Positions 1 through 8,132 of a DNA stretch of 64,000 nt are shown one piece after another. A model generated the notes under the pieces. The model did not search any database and was not told the origin of the DNA. It saw only the letters and a program-made list of their open reading frames with translations. Source of the stretch: Acidobacteriaceae bacterium (GTDB taxonomy: Bacteria; Acidobacteriota; Terriglobia; Terriglobales; Acidobacteriaceae). Made by a program: the position numbers and the translations under genes. Location: the NCBI GenBank assembly GCA_003152695.1, contig PMAT01000084.1, positions 42,201-106,200 of the forward strand, given 5' to 3'. Every line of letters starts with the position of its first letter. Position 1 is the first letter of the stretch.

Positions 1-2
1 TT

Positions 3-1856
3 GGAATCTTCCAGAGCACTCCCGACGGCCGTTTCCTGAGTGTCAATCGCGCCTTCGCGCGGATGCTGGGCTACGATTCTCCCGAACAGATGATGGTGGA
101 AGTTTTGAACATAGGAGGTCAGCTATTTGTCGATGCCGGCGCGCACCAGGAATTGTCGCGTTTGCTGGAAAATAGCAGCGAATTGCACAATTTCGATTTC
201 GAAATCTATGACAGAGATGGCAAGAAGAAATGGATATCGGCGAACGTGCGTGCCGTAGTGGACGCTGCCGGGAAAGTCATACGTCACGAAGGCGCGGTCG
301 AAGACATCACCGAACGCAAAGAGGCGGAAGCCATCCAAGAGGAATTGCGAAGGATCGTGGCCAGCATTCCAGGAACTATTTTTGCGTTTCTCATGCGGCC
401 GGACGGCTCCAGCGCCATACCCTTCGCCAGCTCCGGGCTGCACGATATTTTTGCTCTCGCTCCCGACGATGTAATTGATGACGCCGGCCCGGTGTTGGCG
501 ACCATTCATCCCGACGATCTCCCCCACTTTAAGGCGACCGTTGCGGATTCGTTCCGCTCGTTGACGCCCTGGCACGACGAGTTTCGTGTGAAGCACCCGA
601 AACGGGGACTGCTCTGGGTCAAAGTAGATGCCTCGCCGGAACGGGAGCCGGATGGCAGCGTCTTTTGGCATGGATTTCTGATCGATAATACCGAGCGCAA
701 GCAGCTGGAATCTCAACTTCTGCAGGCGCAGAAAATGGAGGCGGTTGGCCGCTTGGCGGGCGGGGTCTCCCACGACTTCAACAACATCATGGGCATTGTG
801 ATCGGCTACAGCGATCTGATCGCCGAGGCCATGCCGCCTGCGGATGTGAACCTGCGCCGGATCATAAAGATCAAGGACGCCGCCCAGCGGGCCACCGCGT
901 TGATTCGTCAGTTGCTGGCCTTTAGCCGCTTGCAGGTATTCGCCCCAAATCTCATGGACCTGAATGTGAGCATTAGTCATCTCGCCGAAATGCTGCCGCG
1001 TCTGCTGGGGGAGGACATCCGACTCATGCTATCGCTGGATCCGGAGCTGTGGACGGTGAAGGCTGATCCCTCGCAGATTGACCAAGTCCTCATGAACCTC
1101 TCCGTCAATGCCCGCGACGCCATGCCGCACGGTGGCAAGCTGGTGATTGAGACGCACAATGTCGAACTTGACGAGTCTTGTGCCAGCGCGCATCCGGGTG
1201 TGCCACCCGGTCCCTTCGCCGTGATCTGCGTTTCTGACACCGGCACCGGCATTAGCTCGGAAGTGATGCCGCGCATCTTCGATCCATTTTTTACGACCAA
1301 GGAGATGGGAAAAGGAACCGGCCTGGGTCTGTCCACGGTTTACGGGATTGTCAGACAAAGCGGAGGTTTCATAGCAGTCGACACCAAAGTACCGGGCGGT
1401 ACGACCTTCAAAATATACCTGCCGAGCCAGAGTGGACTGGCCCATGTGACCCCTCCCAAGAAAGTGAATACGCAACCCAGGACGGTGGCCTCGAAAACGA
1501 TTCTGCTGGCCGAGGACGACTCTGCCTTGCGGGAGATTGTAAGTATCCAGTTGGAAGAATTGGGTTACACCGTGCTCGCGGCCAGCAACGGTCGGGAAGC
1601 CATCCGCATGGCCGAAAAACAAGAAGGGCCAATCGATCTGCTGCTTACCGATGTGGTGATGCCCGGCATGAGCGGCCGCCAACTGGCCGATAGGCTCAAG
1701 CAGAAAATCCCGGTGCTGAAGGTGCTGTTTGTTTCCGGCTACAGCGGTGACATGATCTTGCGGGACGGCACCCTGGAGCCCGGAGCTTACTTTGCCAATA
1801 AGCCCCTCACGAAAACCGCCCTGGATGAGAAGTTGCACAGCATCTTCAGGGCCTAA
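3..1856 (+). CDS. Hybrid PAS sensor histidine kinase with C-terminal receiver (5' end outside window)
   Basis: The reading frame is open from base 3, so the gene starts upstream. The ATG at 63 lies inside the first PAS domain (frame reads GIFQSTPDGRFLSVNRAF before it) and is not the real start. Order of domains: PAS/PAC ending in GAVEDITERKEAE, a second PAS/PAC ending in DNTERKQLE, a dimerisation/phosphoacceptor helix with GGVSHDFNNIMG (phosphoacceptor His codon 771-773), an HATPase with DTGTGI and GTGLGLSTVYGIV, and a receiver with ILLAEDDSA and LLLTDVVMPGMSG (acceptor Asp codon 1650-1652). No membrane segment is visible in the part seen. By family, this is a hybrid kinase that senses a signal through PAS domains and passes phosphate to its own receiver. 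The sigma-54 regulator follows 83 bases later on the same strand and is a natural partner, which is inference. Confidence 0.93.
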   Translation, partial: GIFQSTPDGRFLSVNRAFARMLGYDSPEQMMVEVLNIGGQLFVDAGAHQELSRLLENSSELHNFDFEIYDRDGKKKWISANVRAVVDAAGKVIRHEGAVEDITERKEAEAIQEELRRIVASIPGTIFAFLMRPDGSSAIPFASSGLHDIFALAPDDVIDDAGPVLATIHPDDLPHFKATVADSFRSLTPWHDEFRVKHPKRGLLWVKVDASPEREPDGSVFWHGFLIDNTERKQLESQLLQAQKMEAVGRLAGGVSHDFNNIMGIVIGYSDLIAEAMPPADVNLRRIIKIKDAAQRATALIRQLLAFSRLQVFAPNLMDLNVSISHLAEMLPRLLGEDIRLMLSLDPELWTVKADPSQIDQVLMNLSVNARDAMPHGGKLVIETHNVELDESCASAHPGVPPGPFAVICVSDTGTGISSEVMPRIFDPFFTTKEMGKGTGLGLSTVYGIVRQSGGFIAVDTKVPGGTTFKIYLPSQSGLAHVTPPKKVNTQPRTVASKTILLAEDDSALREIVSIQLEELGYTVLAASNGREAIRMAEKQEGPIDLLLTDVVMPGMSGRQLADRLKQKIPVLKVLFVSGYSGDMILRDGTLEPGAYFANKPLTKTALDEKLHSIFRA

Positions 1857-1939
1857 GAAGAAAGCTGGCTAACCCCTGGCTTTCTGCCCAAAGGGGAATT
1901 CCCCAAAGATCGGGAGAATTCTCGGCGAGAGAGATTCCA

Positions 1940-3346
1940 ATGAAGGAACTAGAACACGTGAAGCAAGCTGGATCGCGCGAATCGCAAGTGACGGTGCTGG
2001 CGATCGACGACGAGTCCGACTTCCTGGAGTTTGTCGGGGAGGCCATATCTTCTGAAAGCGTGGATTTTATTTCGACCACGAACCCGGAAGAGGCGCTGGC
2101 CATCGTCCACAAGCGGCATCCCCCGGTCATCCTGCTGGATTTGAATATGCCTACGGCCCCGGGGATGGACGTTCTAGAGCGTATTCTCGGGATCGATCCC
2201 AATATCGATGTCGTGATGCTGACCGCAGACTACTCCACCGAATCAGCGGTGCGGGCCATTCAACAGGGAGCGTGCGATTACCTGGTGAAGCCCATCGGGG
2301 TCGAGCGTTTGCGGGAACGCGTCGGCTTGTTACTGGAAGAAGCGCGGCGCCGCGAGCATCGCCACCGACTGGAGGAGGACGTCTACCAGTCCCTCCAGTT
2401 TGAGGGCATGGTAGGACAAAGTCCGATCATGCAGGAAGTCTTCGTCGCCATACGCCGCATCGCGCCGCATTTTCGGACGGTGTTGATTGGCGGCGCCACC
2501 GGAACCGGCAAGGAGTTGGTGGCCCGCGCCCTGCACCGGCTGAGTCCCGTGGCTGGCAAGCCCTTGGTGGTTTGCAACTGTGCCGCGATCACGGAAACGC
2601 TGCTGGAGAGTGAGTTGTTCGGGTCCGTCCGGGGAGCCTTCACGGGAGCCAGCCAGGACCGCATTGGTTTGATAGAAGCCGCGCATGGCGGGGTGTTGTT
2701 TATGGATGAAATCGGCGAGATGTCGCAGGCCATGCAGGCGAAACTGTTGCGCGTGTTTCAGAACCAAGAGGTGCGGCAGGTCGGAGCCACGGCTTCTCGC
2801 AAGGTAGACGTCCGCGTGATCGCCTCAACCCACCGCGACCTGCGCAAAATGGTGTCGCAGGGACAATTTCGTGAGGATTTGTATTACCGGCTTTCCATGA
2901 TCGAAATCAAGCTGCCGTCGCTGGCAGAACGCAAAGAAGACCTGCACCTGCTGGAGCAGGACATTCTTCGCCGTTGTGCGACGGAATTGCAGAAGCCGGT
3001 CGCCGCCCTCACCCGCCGGGCGCAGACCGTGCTGTCACGCCATTCCTGGCCGGGAAATATTCGGGAACTCGAAAACGTTCTGGGACGCGCCTGCATGATG
3101 GCAACGACCAACACCATAGACGTCCGCGATCTTCCCGATTCCGTGAAGATCATAGTTGCCGGCAACGGGGACGAGGTGTTGGTGCCGTTGGCGGATGTGC
3201 AGAGAAGGCACATTGAGCGCGTGCTGCAGAGCGTGGATGGCAACAAGGCGCGCGCCGGAGAGATCCTTCAGATCAGCCGCTCCAGTCTCTATCGAATCCT
3301 GCAGGAGTCCAGCGACTCCCCCCGGAATACCTTATTGGACTCTTAA
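1940..3346 (+). CDS. NtrC-type sigma-54-dependent response regulator
   Basis: The 468-residue protein has a receiver at the N-terminus (VLAIDDESDF, acceptor D67 in LLDLNMPT, YLVKPIG Lys). A sigma-54 AAA+ domain follows with Walker A GATGTGKE ending in K191, the sigma-54 contact loop GAFTGA at residues 232-237, and Walker B-like VLFMDEIGEM. A C-terminal Fis-type helix-turn-helix (NKARAGEILQISRSSLYRIL) ends it. All the parts needed for activating sigma-54 RNA polymerase are present. It sits directly downstream of the hybrid kinase, so the two probably form a phosphorelay. A decayed copy of its last roughly 70 codons is found at 13767-13979. Targets cannot be told from the sequence. Confidence 0.95.
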   Translation: MKELEHVKQAGSRESQVTVLAIDDESDFLEFVGEAISSESVDFISTTNPEEALAIVHKRHPPVILLDLNMPTAPGMDVLERILGIDPNIDVVMLTADYSTESAVRAIQQGACDYLVKPIGVERLRERVGLLLEEARRREHRHRLEEDVYQSLQFEGMVGQSPIMQEVFVAIRRIAPHFRTVLIGGATGTGKELVARALHRLSPVAGKPLVVCNCAAITETLLESELFGSVRGAFTGASQDRIGLIEAAHGGVLFMDEIGEMSQAMQAKLLRVFQNQEVRQVGATASRKVDVRVIASTHRDLRKMVSQGQFREDLYYRLSMIEIKLPSLAERKEDLHLLEQDILRRCATELQKPVAALTRRAQTVLSRHSWPGNIRELENVLGRACMMATTNTIDVRDLPDSVKIIVAGNGDEVLVPLADVQRRHIERVLQSVDGNKARAGEILQISRSSLYRILQESSDSPRNTLLDS

Positions 3347-3450
3347 AGCTTGGAGTGTCAGTGTTAAGGCCGACCGGCGACCCGGCGACTTCAAGCTTGT
3401 CTCCCGAGTTGTGCCTCGATTTATTAGGACCAGCATGCGCGGGCCGCATC

Positions 3451-3479
3451 CGCTGCAACGTCCTGCGCCGGACTATAAT
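3451..3479 (+). promoter_or_regulatory. Putative -10 promoter element (TATAAT) just ahead of the Ser/Thr kinase gene
   Basis: A perfect TATAAT at 3474-3479 lies 11 bases before the ATG at 3491, which would give an almost leaderless transcript. No good -35 hexamer is seen; the region about 17 bases upstream is CG-rich. There is also no clear ribosome binding site before 3491, which fits a leaderless message. Confidence 0.35.
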
Positions 3480-3490
3480 TGGGCGTACCG

Positions 3491-6088
3491 ATGGCCGTAG
3501 TCCAAGGCACGATTCTCGGGCAGTATGAAATTCTCTCGCCCCTGGGCGTGGGCGGAATGGGCGAGGTGTATCGCGCGCGTGACACCCGGCTGGAACGAGA
3601 GGTCGCGATCAAGGTCCTGCCCGAGTCCGTCACCTCCGACGCCGGCCGCTTGTACCGCTTCGAAGTTGAAGCGCGAGCCGCAGCGGCTTTGAACCATCCC
3701 AACATTCTTGCGGTGTACCAGATGGCGACGCACGAGGGTGTGTCGTACCTTGTGTCGGAACTATTGGAGGGCGAAACGCTGCGCGACCGGCTCCGGCGCG
3801 GGCCGATACCGCTGCGCAAGGCCATCGACTACGGCGTGCAGATCGCGGACGGTTTGGCGGCAGCGCACGAAAGAGGCATCGTCCATCGCGACCTGAAACC
3901 GGAGAACCTGTTCCTCAACAAGGATGGACGGGCCAAGATTCTCGACTTCGGCCTGGCCAAGCTCGTCCCTGCTCCCGTTGCATCTCCCGACGGTCGAACC
4001 GTTACGCTCCCGGAGGAAACCGAACCTGGCGTGGTGGTGGGAACCGTGGGCTATATGTCTCCTGAGCAGGTGCGCGGAGGGAATGCCGACCACCGCTCTG
4101 ACATCTTTGCGTTCGGCACAATTCTCTACGAGATGGTCACGGGGAAACGGGCGTTTCGCAAACCAACTTCGCCGGAAACCATGGTCGCGATTTTGAACGA
4201 AGACCCACCGCCGATCTCGCAGCTTGCGCCCGACACGCCTGCGGGGGTGCAGAAAGTCGTGCAACGCTGCCTCGAGAAGGATCCGGAGCAGAGGTTCTAC
4301 TCGGCCCACGATTTGGCTTTCGCGCTGGAAGCACTATCGGATTGGGCCATCTCGCCACGCCCTTTTGGTCGTGCGCAGCAGAGCACGAAGCCCAATCGCA
4401 TGCGGTTTGCAACCGCCGGGGTCTCGCTGGTGCTTATGCTCGGCGCTGCGGTATTAGCTTATTTGTGGATACGGCCCGAACCAGTGCCCAAGGTGTCCAA
4501 TTACGTCCAGCTTACGCATGACGGCAAGCATAAATGGTTGGCCGGAACGGACGGTTCGAGGCTTTACCTGAGTTATGGTGCATACGCTTCCCGCAGTATT
4601 GCCGAAATTTCGATCTCGGGTGGGAATCTCAGCAGGATCCCGACGCTTTCTCCCAATATGGAGGTTGCTGACGTTTCACCGGACGGGGCGGAACTTCTCG
4701 TGGTGGATGCGCAGGGCAATCCTGACACGGGGCCGCTCTGGAGTCTGCCTGTTCTGGGTGGTTCCCCGCGCCGATTGGGCGACATTGTGGGAATTGACGG
4801 CACGTGGTCGCCCGACGGCAAGATGCTGGCTTACTGTAAAGGGAACGAATTGTTCCTGGCGAAGGCGGACGGCACCGAATCCCGTAAGTTGGTCACGATG
4901 AAGGACTCTGACCTTATCTATCATGCCTCCTGGTCGCCCGACGGGAGGCATTTGCGATTCGATGTGCAGAACCCTGCGGACGGCTCGCGCTTTCTTTGGG
5001 AGACTACGGTGGACGGTACAGACTTGCATCGCTTGCTTCCCGGTTGGAACAAACCGCCTGATTCGGACTGCTGCGGCAGATGGACGGCCGACGGGAAGTA
5101 CTTCGTCTTCGTGTCGCGCGGACAAATTTGGGCCCTGCCGCGAAAGGGTAGTTTGCTTCACTCCGGACCCCAGCCCATTCCACTGACTTCCAGTCCTCTG
5201 TGGTTGACCTCCCCACTTCCCAGCAGAGACGGCAAGAAGCTCTTCGTAGTCGGCCGGACGTTCTCGGGCGAGTTGACGCGCTTCGACGTGAAATCGGGCC
5301 AGTTCGCGCCCGTTCTCGGGGGCATTTCAGCCGAATATGTTGCCTTCTCGCGGGATGGCCATTGGGTGGCTTACGTTTCCTATCCCGGAGGCACCCTGTG
5401 GCGCAGCAAAGCGGACGGGAGCGAGCGACTGCAACTGACCTATCCGCCCAACTATGCCATGCTGCCTCGCTGGTCGCCGGACGGCAAGAAGATCGTGTAC
5501 TTTGAAAACATTGCCGACAAGCCTTCCAGAATCTACGAGGTTTCACCCGAGGGAGGAATTCCCCGGCAGCTGATGCCGGACGATCCACAACCGCAATGGG
5601 ACCCGAACTGGTCGCCGGACGGGAGCAAGATCGTCTTCGGTGGCGCACCGTACAATGCTGCATCGGCTGTCCGCATCCTCGACTTGGCGAGCGGCAAAGT
5701 CTCCACGCTGCCCGGATCGCAGGGCCTCTTCCAGCCCCGCTGGTCCCCTGACGGAAGATACATTCCCGCGGTATCGTCTGACTCGAAGACCCTTTGGCTG
5801 TTCGATTTCCAGACCCAGAAATGGACTGAGGTCGCCGAGGGCACGTTGGGTTGGCTGAATTGGTCGAAGGACGGCCAGTACCTGCAGATTCTCGATAGCA
5901 GCGGAACGGGTGCCGTTCTCAGGATTCGGCTCAGCGACCGAACGATAGAACGCGTGGTAGACCTGAAAAACTTCTCCTACACGGGCCACTTATGGACTGG
6001 GCTGGCTATCGCGCCCGACGATTCGCCGTTGCTGCTCCGCGACGTCGGAGACCAGGGCGTCTACGCCCTCGACTGGGAAGCGCCGTAA
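3491..6088 (+). CDS. Membrane Ser/Thr protein kinase with TolB/PD40 beta-propeller repeats
   Basis: An upstream TTG at 3479 is in frame, but ATG 3491 starts right before the conserved GTILGQYEILSPLGVGGMGE. The kinase domain has ATP Lys41 (VAIKVL), catalytic HRDLKPEN with D134, DFG at 152-154 and GTVGYMSPEQ. A single membrane segment lies near residues 307-327, preceded by a linker with basic residues. About 500 residues of PD40/WD40-like repeats follow, each marked by SPDG-type turns (for example WSPDGKMLAY, WSPDGRHLRF, WSPDGSKIVF). The family is a cytoplasmic kinase joined to an outside beta-propeller sensor and is very common in Acidobacteriota. The ligand and substrates are unknown. Its position between a phosphorelay and the RiPP-like locus could mean a role in regulating the latter, but nothing in the sequence proves this. 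Confidence 0.95.
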   Translation: MAVVQGTILGQYEILSPLGVGGMGEVYRARDTRLEREVAIKVLPESVTSDAGRLYRFEVEARAAAALNHPNILAVYQMATHEGVSYLVSELLEGETLRDRLRRGPIPLRKAIDYGVQIADGLAAAHERGIVHRDLKPENLFLNKDGRAKILDFGLAKLVPAPVASPDGRTVTLPEETEPGVVVGTVGYMSPEQVRGGNADHRSDIFAFGTILYEMVTGKRAFRKPTSPETMVAILNEDPPPISQLAPDTPAGVQKVVQRCLEKDPEQRFYSAHDLAFALEALSDWAISPRPFGRAQQSTKPNRMRFATAGVSLVLMLGAAVLAYLWIRPEPVPKVSNYVQLTHDGKHKWLAGTDGSRLYLSYGAYASRSIAEISISGGNLSRIPTLSPNMEVADVSPDGAELLVVDAQGNPDTGPLWSLPVLGGSPRRLGDIVGIDGTWSPDGKMLAYCKGNELFLAKADGTESRKLVTMKDSDLIYHASWSPDGRHLRFDVQNPADGSRFLWETTVDGTDLHRLLPGWNKPPDSDCCGRWTADGKYFVFVSRGQIWALPRKGSLLHSGPQPIPLTSSPLWLTSPLPSRDGKKLFVVGRTFSGELTRFDVKSGQFAPVLGGISAEYVAFSRDGHWVAYVSYPGGTLWRSKADGSERLQLTYPPNYAMLPRWSPDGKKIVYFENIADKPSRIYEVSPEGGIPRQLMPDDPQPQWDPNWSPDGSKIVFGGAPYNAASAVRILDLASGKVSTLPGSQGLFQPRWSPDGRYIPAVSSDSKTLWLFDFQTQKWTEVAEGTLGWLNWSKDGQYLQILDSSGTGAVLRIRLSDRTIERVVDLKNFSYTGHLWTGLAIAPDDSPLLLRDVGDQGVYALDWEAP

Positions 6089-6296
6089 ACGGCGCGGTTC
6101 CATTTGAGAGGATGGGTTTCACCCACGGGCACCCTTTCCCGCTGCTGCCATCCGTGCAGCTTCTTGCAGTGCTTTCGGTCTCCCGGTCTTCGCGCAGGTT
6201 GTTTCTCAGTGTGAGCGGGTCCCTGGGTGCATGACTCGGGATGAATTCGGAATTGACTTCGGTCGACGTTAGGCCTCCGACGGCCCCGCAAAATCC

Positions 6297-6326
6297 TTTG
6301 CATGCGAAGACAATCGGCGCTATAGT
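6297..6326 (+). promoter_or_regulatory. Putative promoter of the RiPP-like locus
   Basis: TTTGCA (6297-6302), an 18-base spacer and TATAGT (6321-6326) form a reasonable sigma-70-like promoter about 50 bases before the precursor-like gene. The 289-base gap 6089-6377 between the kinase gene and the precursor holds no other feature that I can support. Confidence 0.4.
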
Positions 6327-6377
6327 GCCATCGTCCGCCAGATTGAGTCCCGTCTAGCGGCGAGCGAGGTAGAACGT

Positions 6378-6764
6378 ATGGCCTTTGACGTGAAAGAATT
6401 GATGATTGACATTACTAAGGCTCAGGAAGGGCAGCTACTCTGCCACCCCAGCGTAATCACCCCCACCGTGGGTTGCGGATACTACAGCTGTCACCCTACG
6501 ATGTTCGTTTGCCACCCCAGTGTGCGAACGACAACGTTGTTGCTGTGCAGGTTTGGCACCTACACATGTTTTGGCGGATCGATTCTGACCTGCGGTGGAA
6601 CGATTTATTGCGCTGGTACAGAAGAGCCGACGATCCTTTTCCAAGGCATTGACCATGAAACCCTGAAAGCGGTCAAGGCCCAGCTGCATGAAGCTCTGAA
6701 AGAAGTGGACGAGCACGAAAAGCGTTTAGCCGAGACCGCTAAGCAGCCGGGAAAGGAAAAATAG
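6378..6764 (+). CDS. Candidate lanthipeptide precursor peptide, Cys/Ser/Thr-rich
   Basis: This 128-residue protein matches no family I know. The ATG follows GAGGT with good spacing. Residues 1-20 are a short acidic segment. Residues 22-81 hold eight Cys (22, 33, 38, 45, 57, 64, 72, 78) and fifteen Ser/Thr, with CHPS/CHPT repeated at 22, 38 and 45. Residues 82-128 form a charged, probably helical tail (HETLKAVKAQLHEALKEVDE). Six of the eight Cys have a Ser or Thr three or four residues upstream (T30-C33, T41-C45, T53-C57, T61-C64, S68-C72, T75-C78), the spacing expected of lanthionine rings formed N-to-C. Together with the downstream lyase-like and kinase-cyclase genes this suggests a RiPP precursor. 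Odd points are the large middle core and the long C-terminal tail, which could be a follower or recognition segment. A metal-binding Cys protein is the alternative. Confidence 0.65.
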   Translation: MAFDVKELMIDITKAQEGQLLCHPSVITPTVGCGYYSCHPTMFVCHPSVRTTTLLLCRFGTYTCFGGSILTCGGTIYCAGTEEPTILFQGIDHETLKAVKAQLHEALKEVDEHEKRLAETAKQPGKEK

Positions 6765-6834
6765 AGGCTCGCAAAAGCGGCCTCCGCACAGTGATGACGT
6801 TGCGGCATGGCTGACGGCGTGAACCATTGCACCT

Positions 6835-6880
6835 CGCTGAGCGGAAGCGACTGTTCAGGTACTCTCCGCTCAGTGTTTTG
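6835..6880 (+). terminator. Hairpin between precursor and modification genes (attenuator-like)
   Basis: A perfect 9-bp inverted repeat, CTGAGCGGA at 6837-6845 and TCCGCTCAG at 6865-6873, extends to 11 bp with one G-T pair. It is followed by TGTTTTGTTG. It lies in the 144-base gap between the precursor-like gene and the next gene. In many RiPP operons a leaky terminator here makes the precursor mRNA more abundant than that of the enzymes; this role is inferred. Confidence 0.55.
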
Positions 6881-6908
6881 TTGTTCAGTCTATTCAAGAC
6901 AATCCGCC

Positions 6909-8126
6909 ATGAAAAAGGGTTCGTCCGATAACGTCCTGGAATCGGTTTTCGCCGCGAATCCCAAGTATGAATTAGTATTGTTCGACCGCCTTCCCGCCGA
7001 GCAGCGCGAGATGCTGAAGGATCTCCTGAAAGATCCCAATTTCTACGGTGTTCTTCGCCCGCTTGAGAAGTCCGGCCTGGGGGTGAAATCGGTTTCGCGA
7101 GACACCGCCCTGCTTTATTTGACACTCCAGCAACCGGGTCGGCTCCCCGCGTACGTGCGAGCGACCCTCGGAGACCGGTGCAATCAAGAGATCACGCGGC
7201 TTGTTCTGGACGGCGTGCTGGCCCTCGAACGGGAGGGCAAGTTTCTCTCCGGGTCCGAGGCCGCCGCGCTGATTTGCGCCGCCAAGGAGGAATCGACCGC
7301 CACCTCCACGGTCGAAGGATTCCTGGAGCGCCTTTCCTTGGACGCTCTTCGCTACGGCCAGAGTTTGCGCCTGACTGATCCCATGGTGCTTTCGTCCCGT
7401 CTCTACGGGTACAATCGCACCCCGCTCTCCCCTTTTTGGAGCCGAATTCTTCCCAACGCTGACACCGTCGCCGATTATCTGGGCATCCGGGAAGGCAGTT
7501 CCCGGGCATTGCTTGACCGCGAGTGGTCGAGGGTACGCAATCCCGCCGCTAACGACGGCTGGCTTGCCTGGCAGTCACGCCGTCTTGGCACCAGGGCTGC
7601 TTTCGGCGACCGTGCAACGATCCAATGCAAACTGTATATAAGTCCGAAAACCGATAACTTGCCCCAGGTCTTTCCCTTGATTCTTGCTGCGCTGAGCCGG
7701 ACTCGGGTGCAACACTTCAAGGTCGGGAAGGATGCCCCAGGGTTGCTGCGCCCGGACAAGATGGTGGCCTACTTCGGCAGCTACAACGACTTGATGGATG
7801 CTGCAGAACAATTGAAAAAGGAGCTGGGGGACTGCCCGGCACAGGGCGTCCCGTTTACGGCGGAACTGGCCGGTGATGGCTTGCTTTCGTGGGGTGTCGA
7901 TCCGCCTGCCGAGGAGCAGGCGCTGCCCTGGATAGGGCGAGAGAGTTGGCGGCTGTGGGTGACCAACCGTCTCGCTGTAGCCTTGATCGCAGCCAGTACG
8001 GATAACACCGCAAATCTAGAGCCATGGCAATTCGCCCTGCAACGACTCCAGTTCGAGGGTGTCAATACACGCTCCTGGACCCCCGCCGGCACTGAACGGA
8101 AGCCTAGTCTTGGCGAGGAGAATTAG
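6909..8126 (+). CDS. Protein with HopA1/LanY-like (putative phospho-Ser/Thr lyase) C-terminal region
   Basis: ATG 6909 (MKKGSSDNVLE) is preferred over the ORF opening at 6807, because the extra N-terminal residues read through the hairpin. The protein is about 405 residues with no signal peptide or membrane segment. Its C-terminal half has KLYISPKTDNLPQVFPLI, then HFKVGKDAPGLLRPDKMVAY, then GVPFTAELAGDGLLSWGVD. This order (YxxPK, FKV, RPD, vaYf) resembles the HopA1 effector family that serves as the separate lyase LanY in class V lanthipeptide clusters, and more distantly the lyase part of LanKC/LanL. The match is from memory of motifs, not a search. The N-terminal about 200 residues are unfamiliar and may bind the precursor. 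It is co-directional with, and 6 bases before, the kinase-cyclase gene, so it probably eliminates phosphate from phosphorylated Ser/Thr. Confidence 0.6.
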   Translation: MKKGSSDNVLESVFAANPKYELVLFDRLPAEQREMLKDLLKDPNFYGVLRPLEKSGLGVKSVSRDTALLYLTLQQPGRLPAYVRATLGDRCNQEITRLVLDGVLALEREGKFLSGSEAAALICAAKEESTATSTVEGFLERLSLDALRYGQSLRLTDPMVLSSRLYGYNRTPLSPFWSRILPNADTVADYLGIREGSSRALLDREWSRVRNPAANDGWLAWQSRRLGTRAAFGDRATIQCKLYISPKTDNLPQVFPLILAALSRTRVQHFKVGKDAPGLLRPDKMVAYFGSYNDLMDAAEQLKKELGDCPAQGVPFTAELAGDGLLSWGVDPPAEEQALPWIGRESWRLWVTNRLAVALIAASTDNTANLEPWQFALQRLQFEGVNTRSWTPAGTERKPSLGEEN

Positions 8127-8132
8127 CGTTTC

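Noticed and set aside
123-980. Minus-strand frame of 285 codons opposite the hybrid kinase
   Set aside because: The plus strand has unmistakable PAS and kinase motifs; the minus product shows none.
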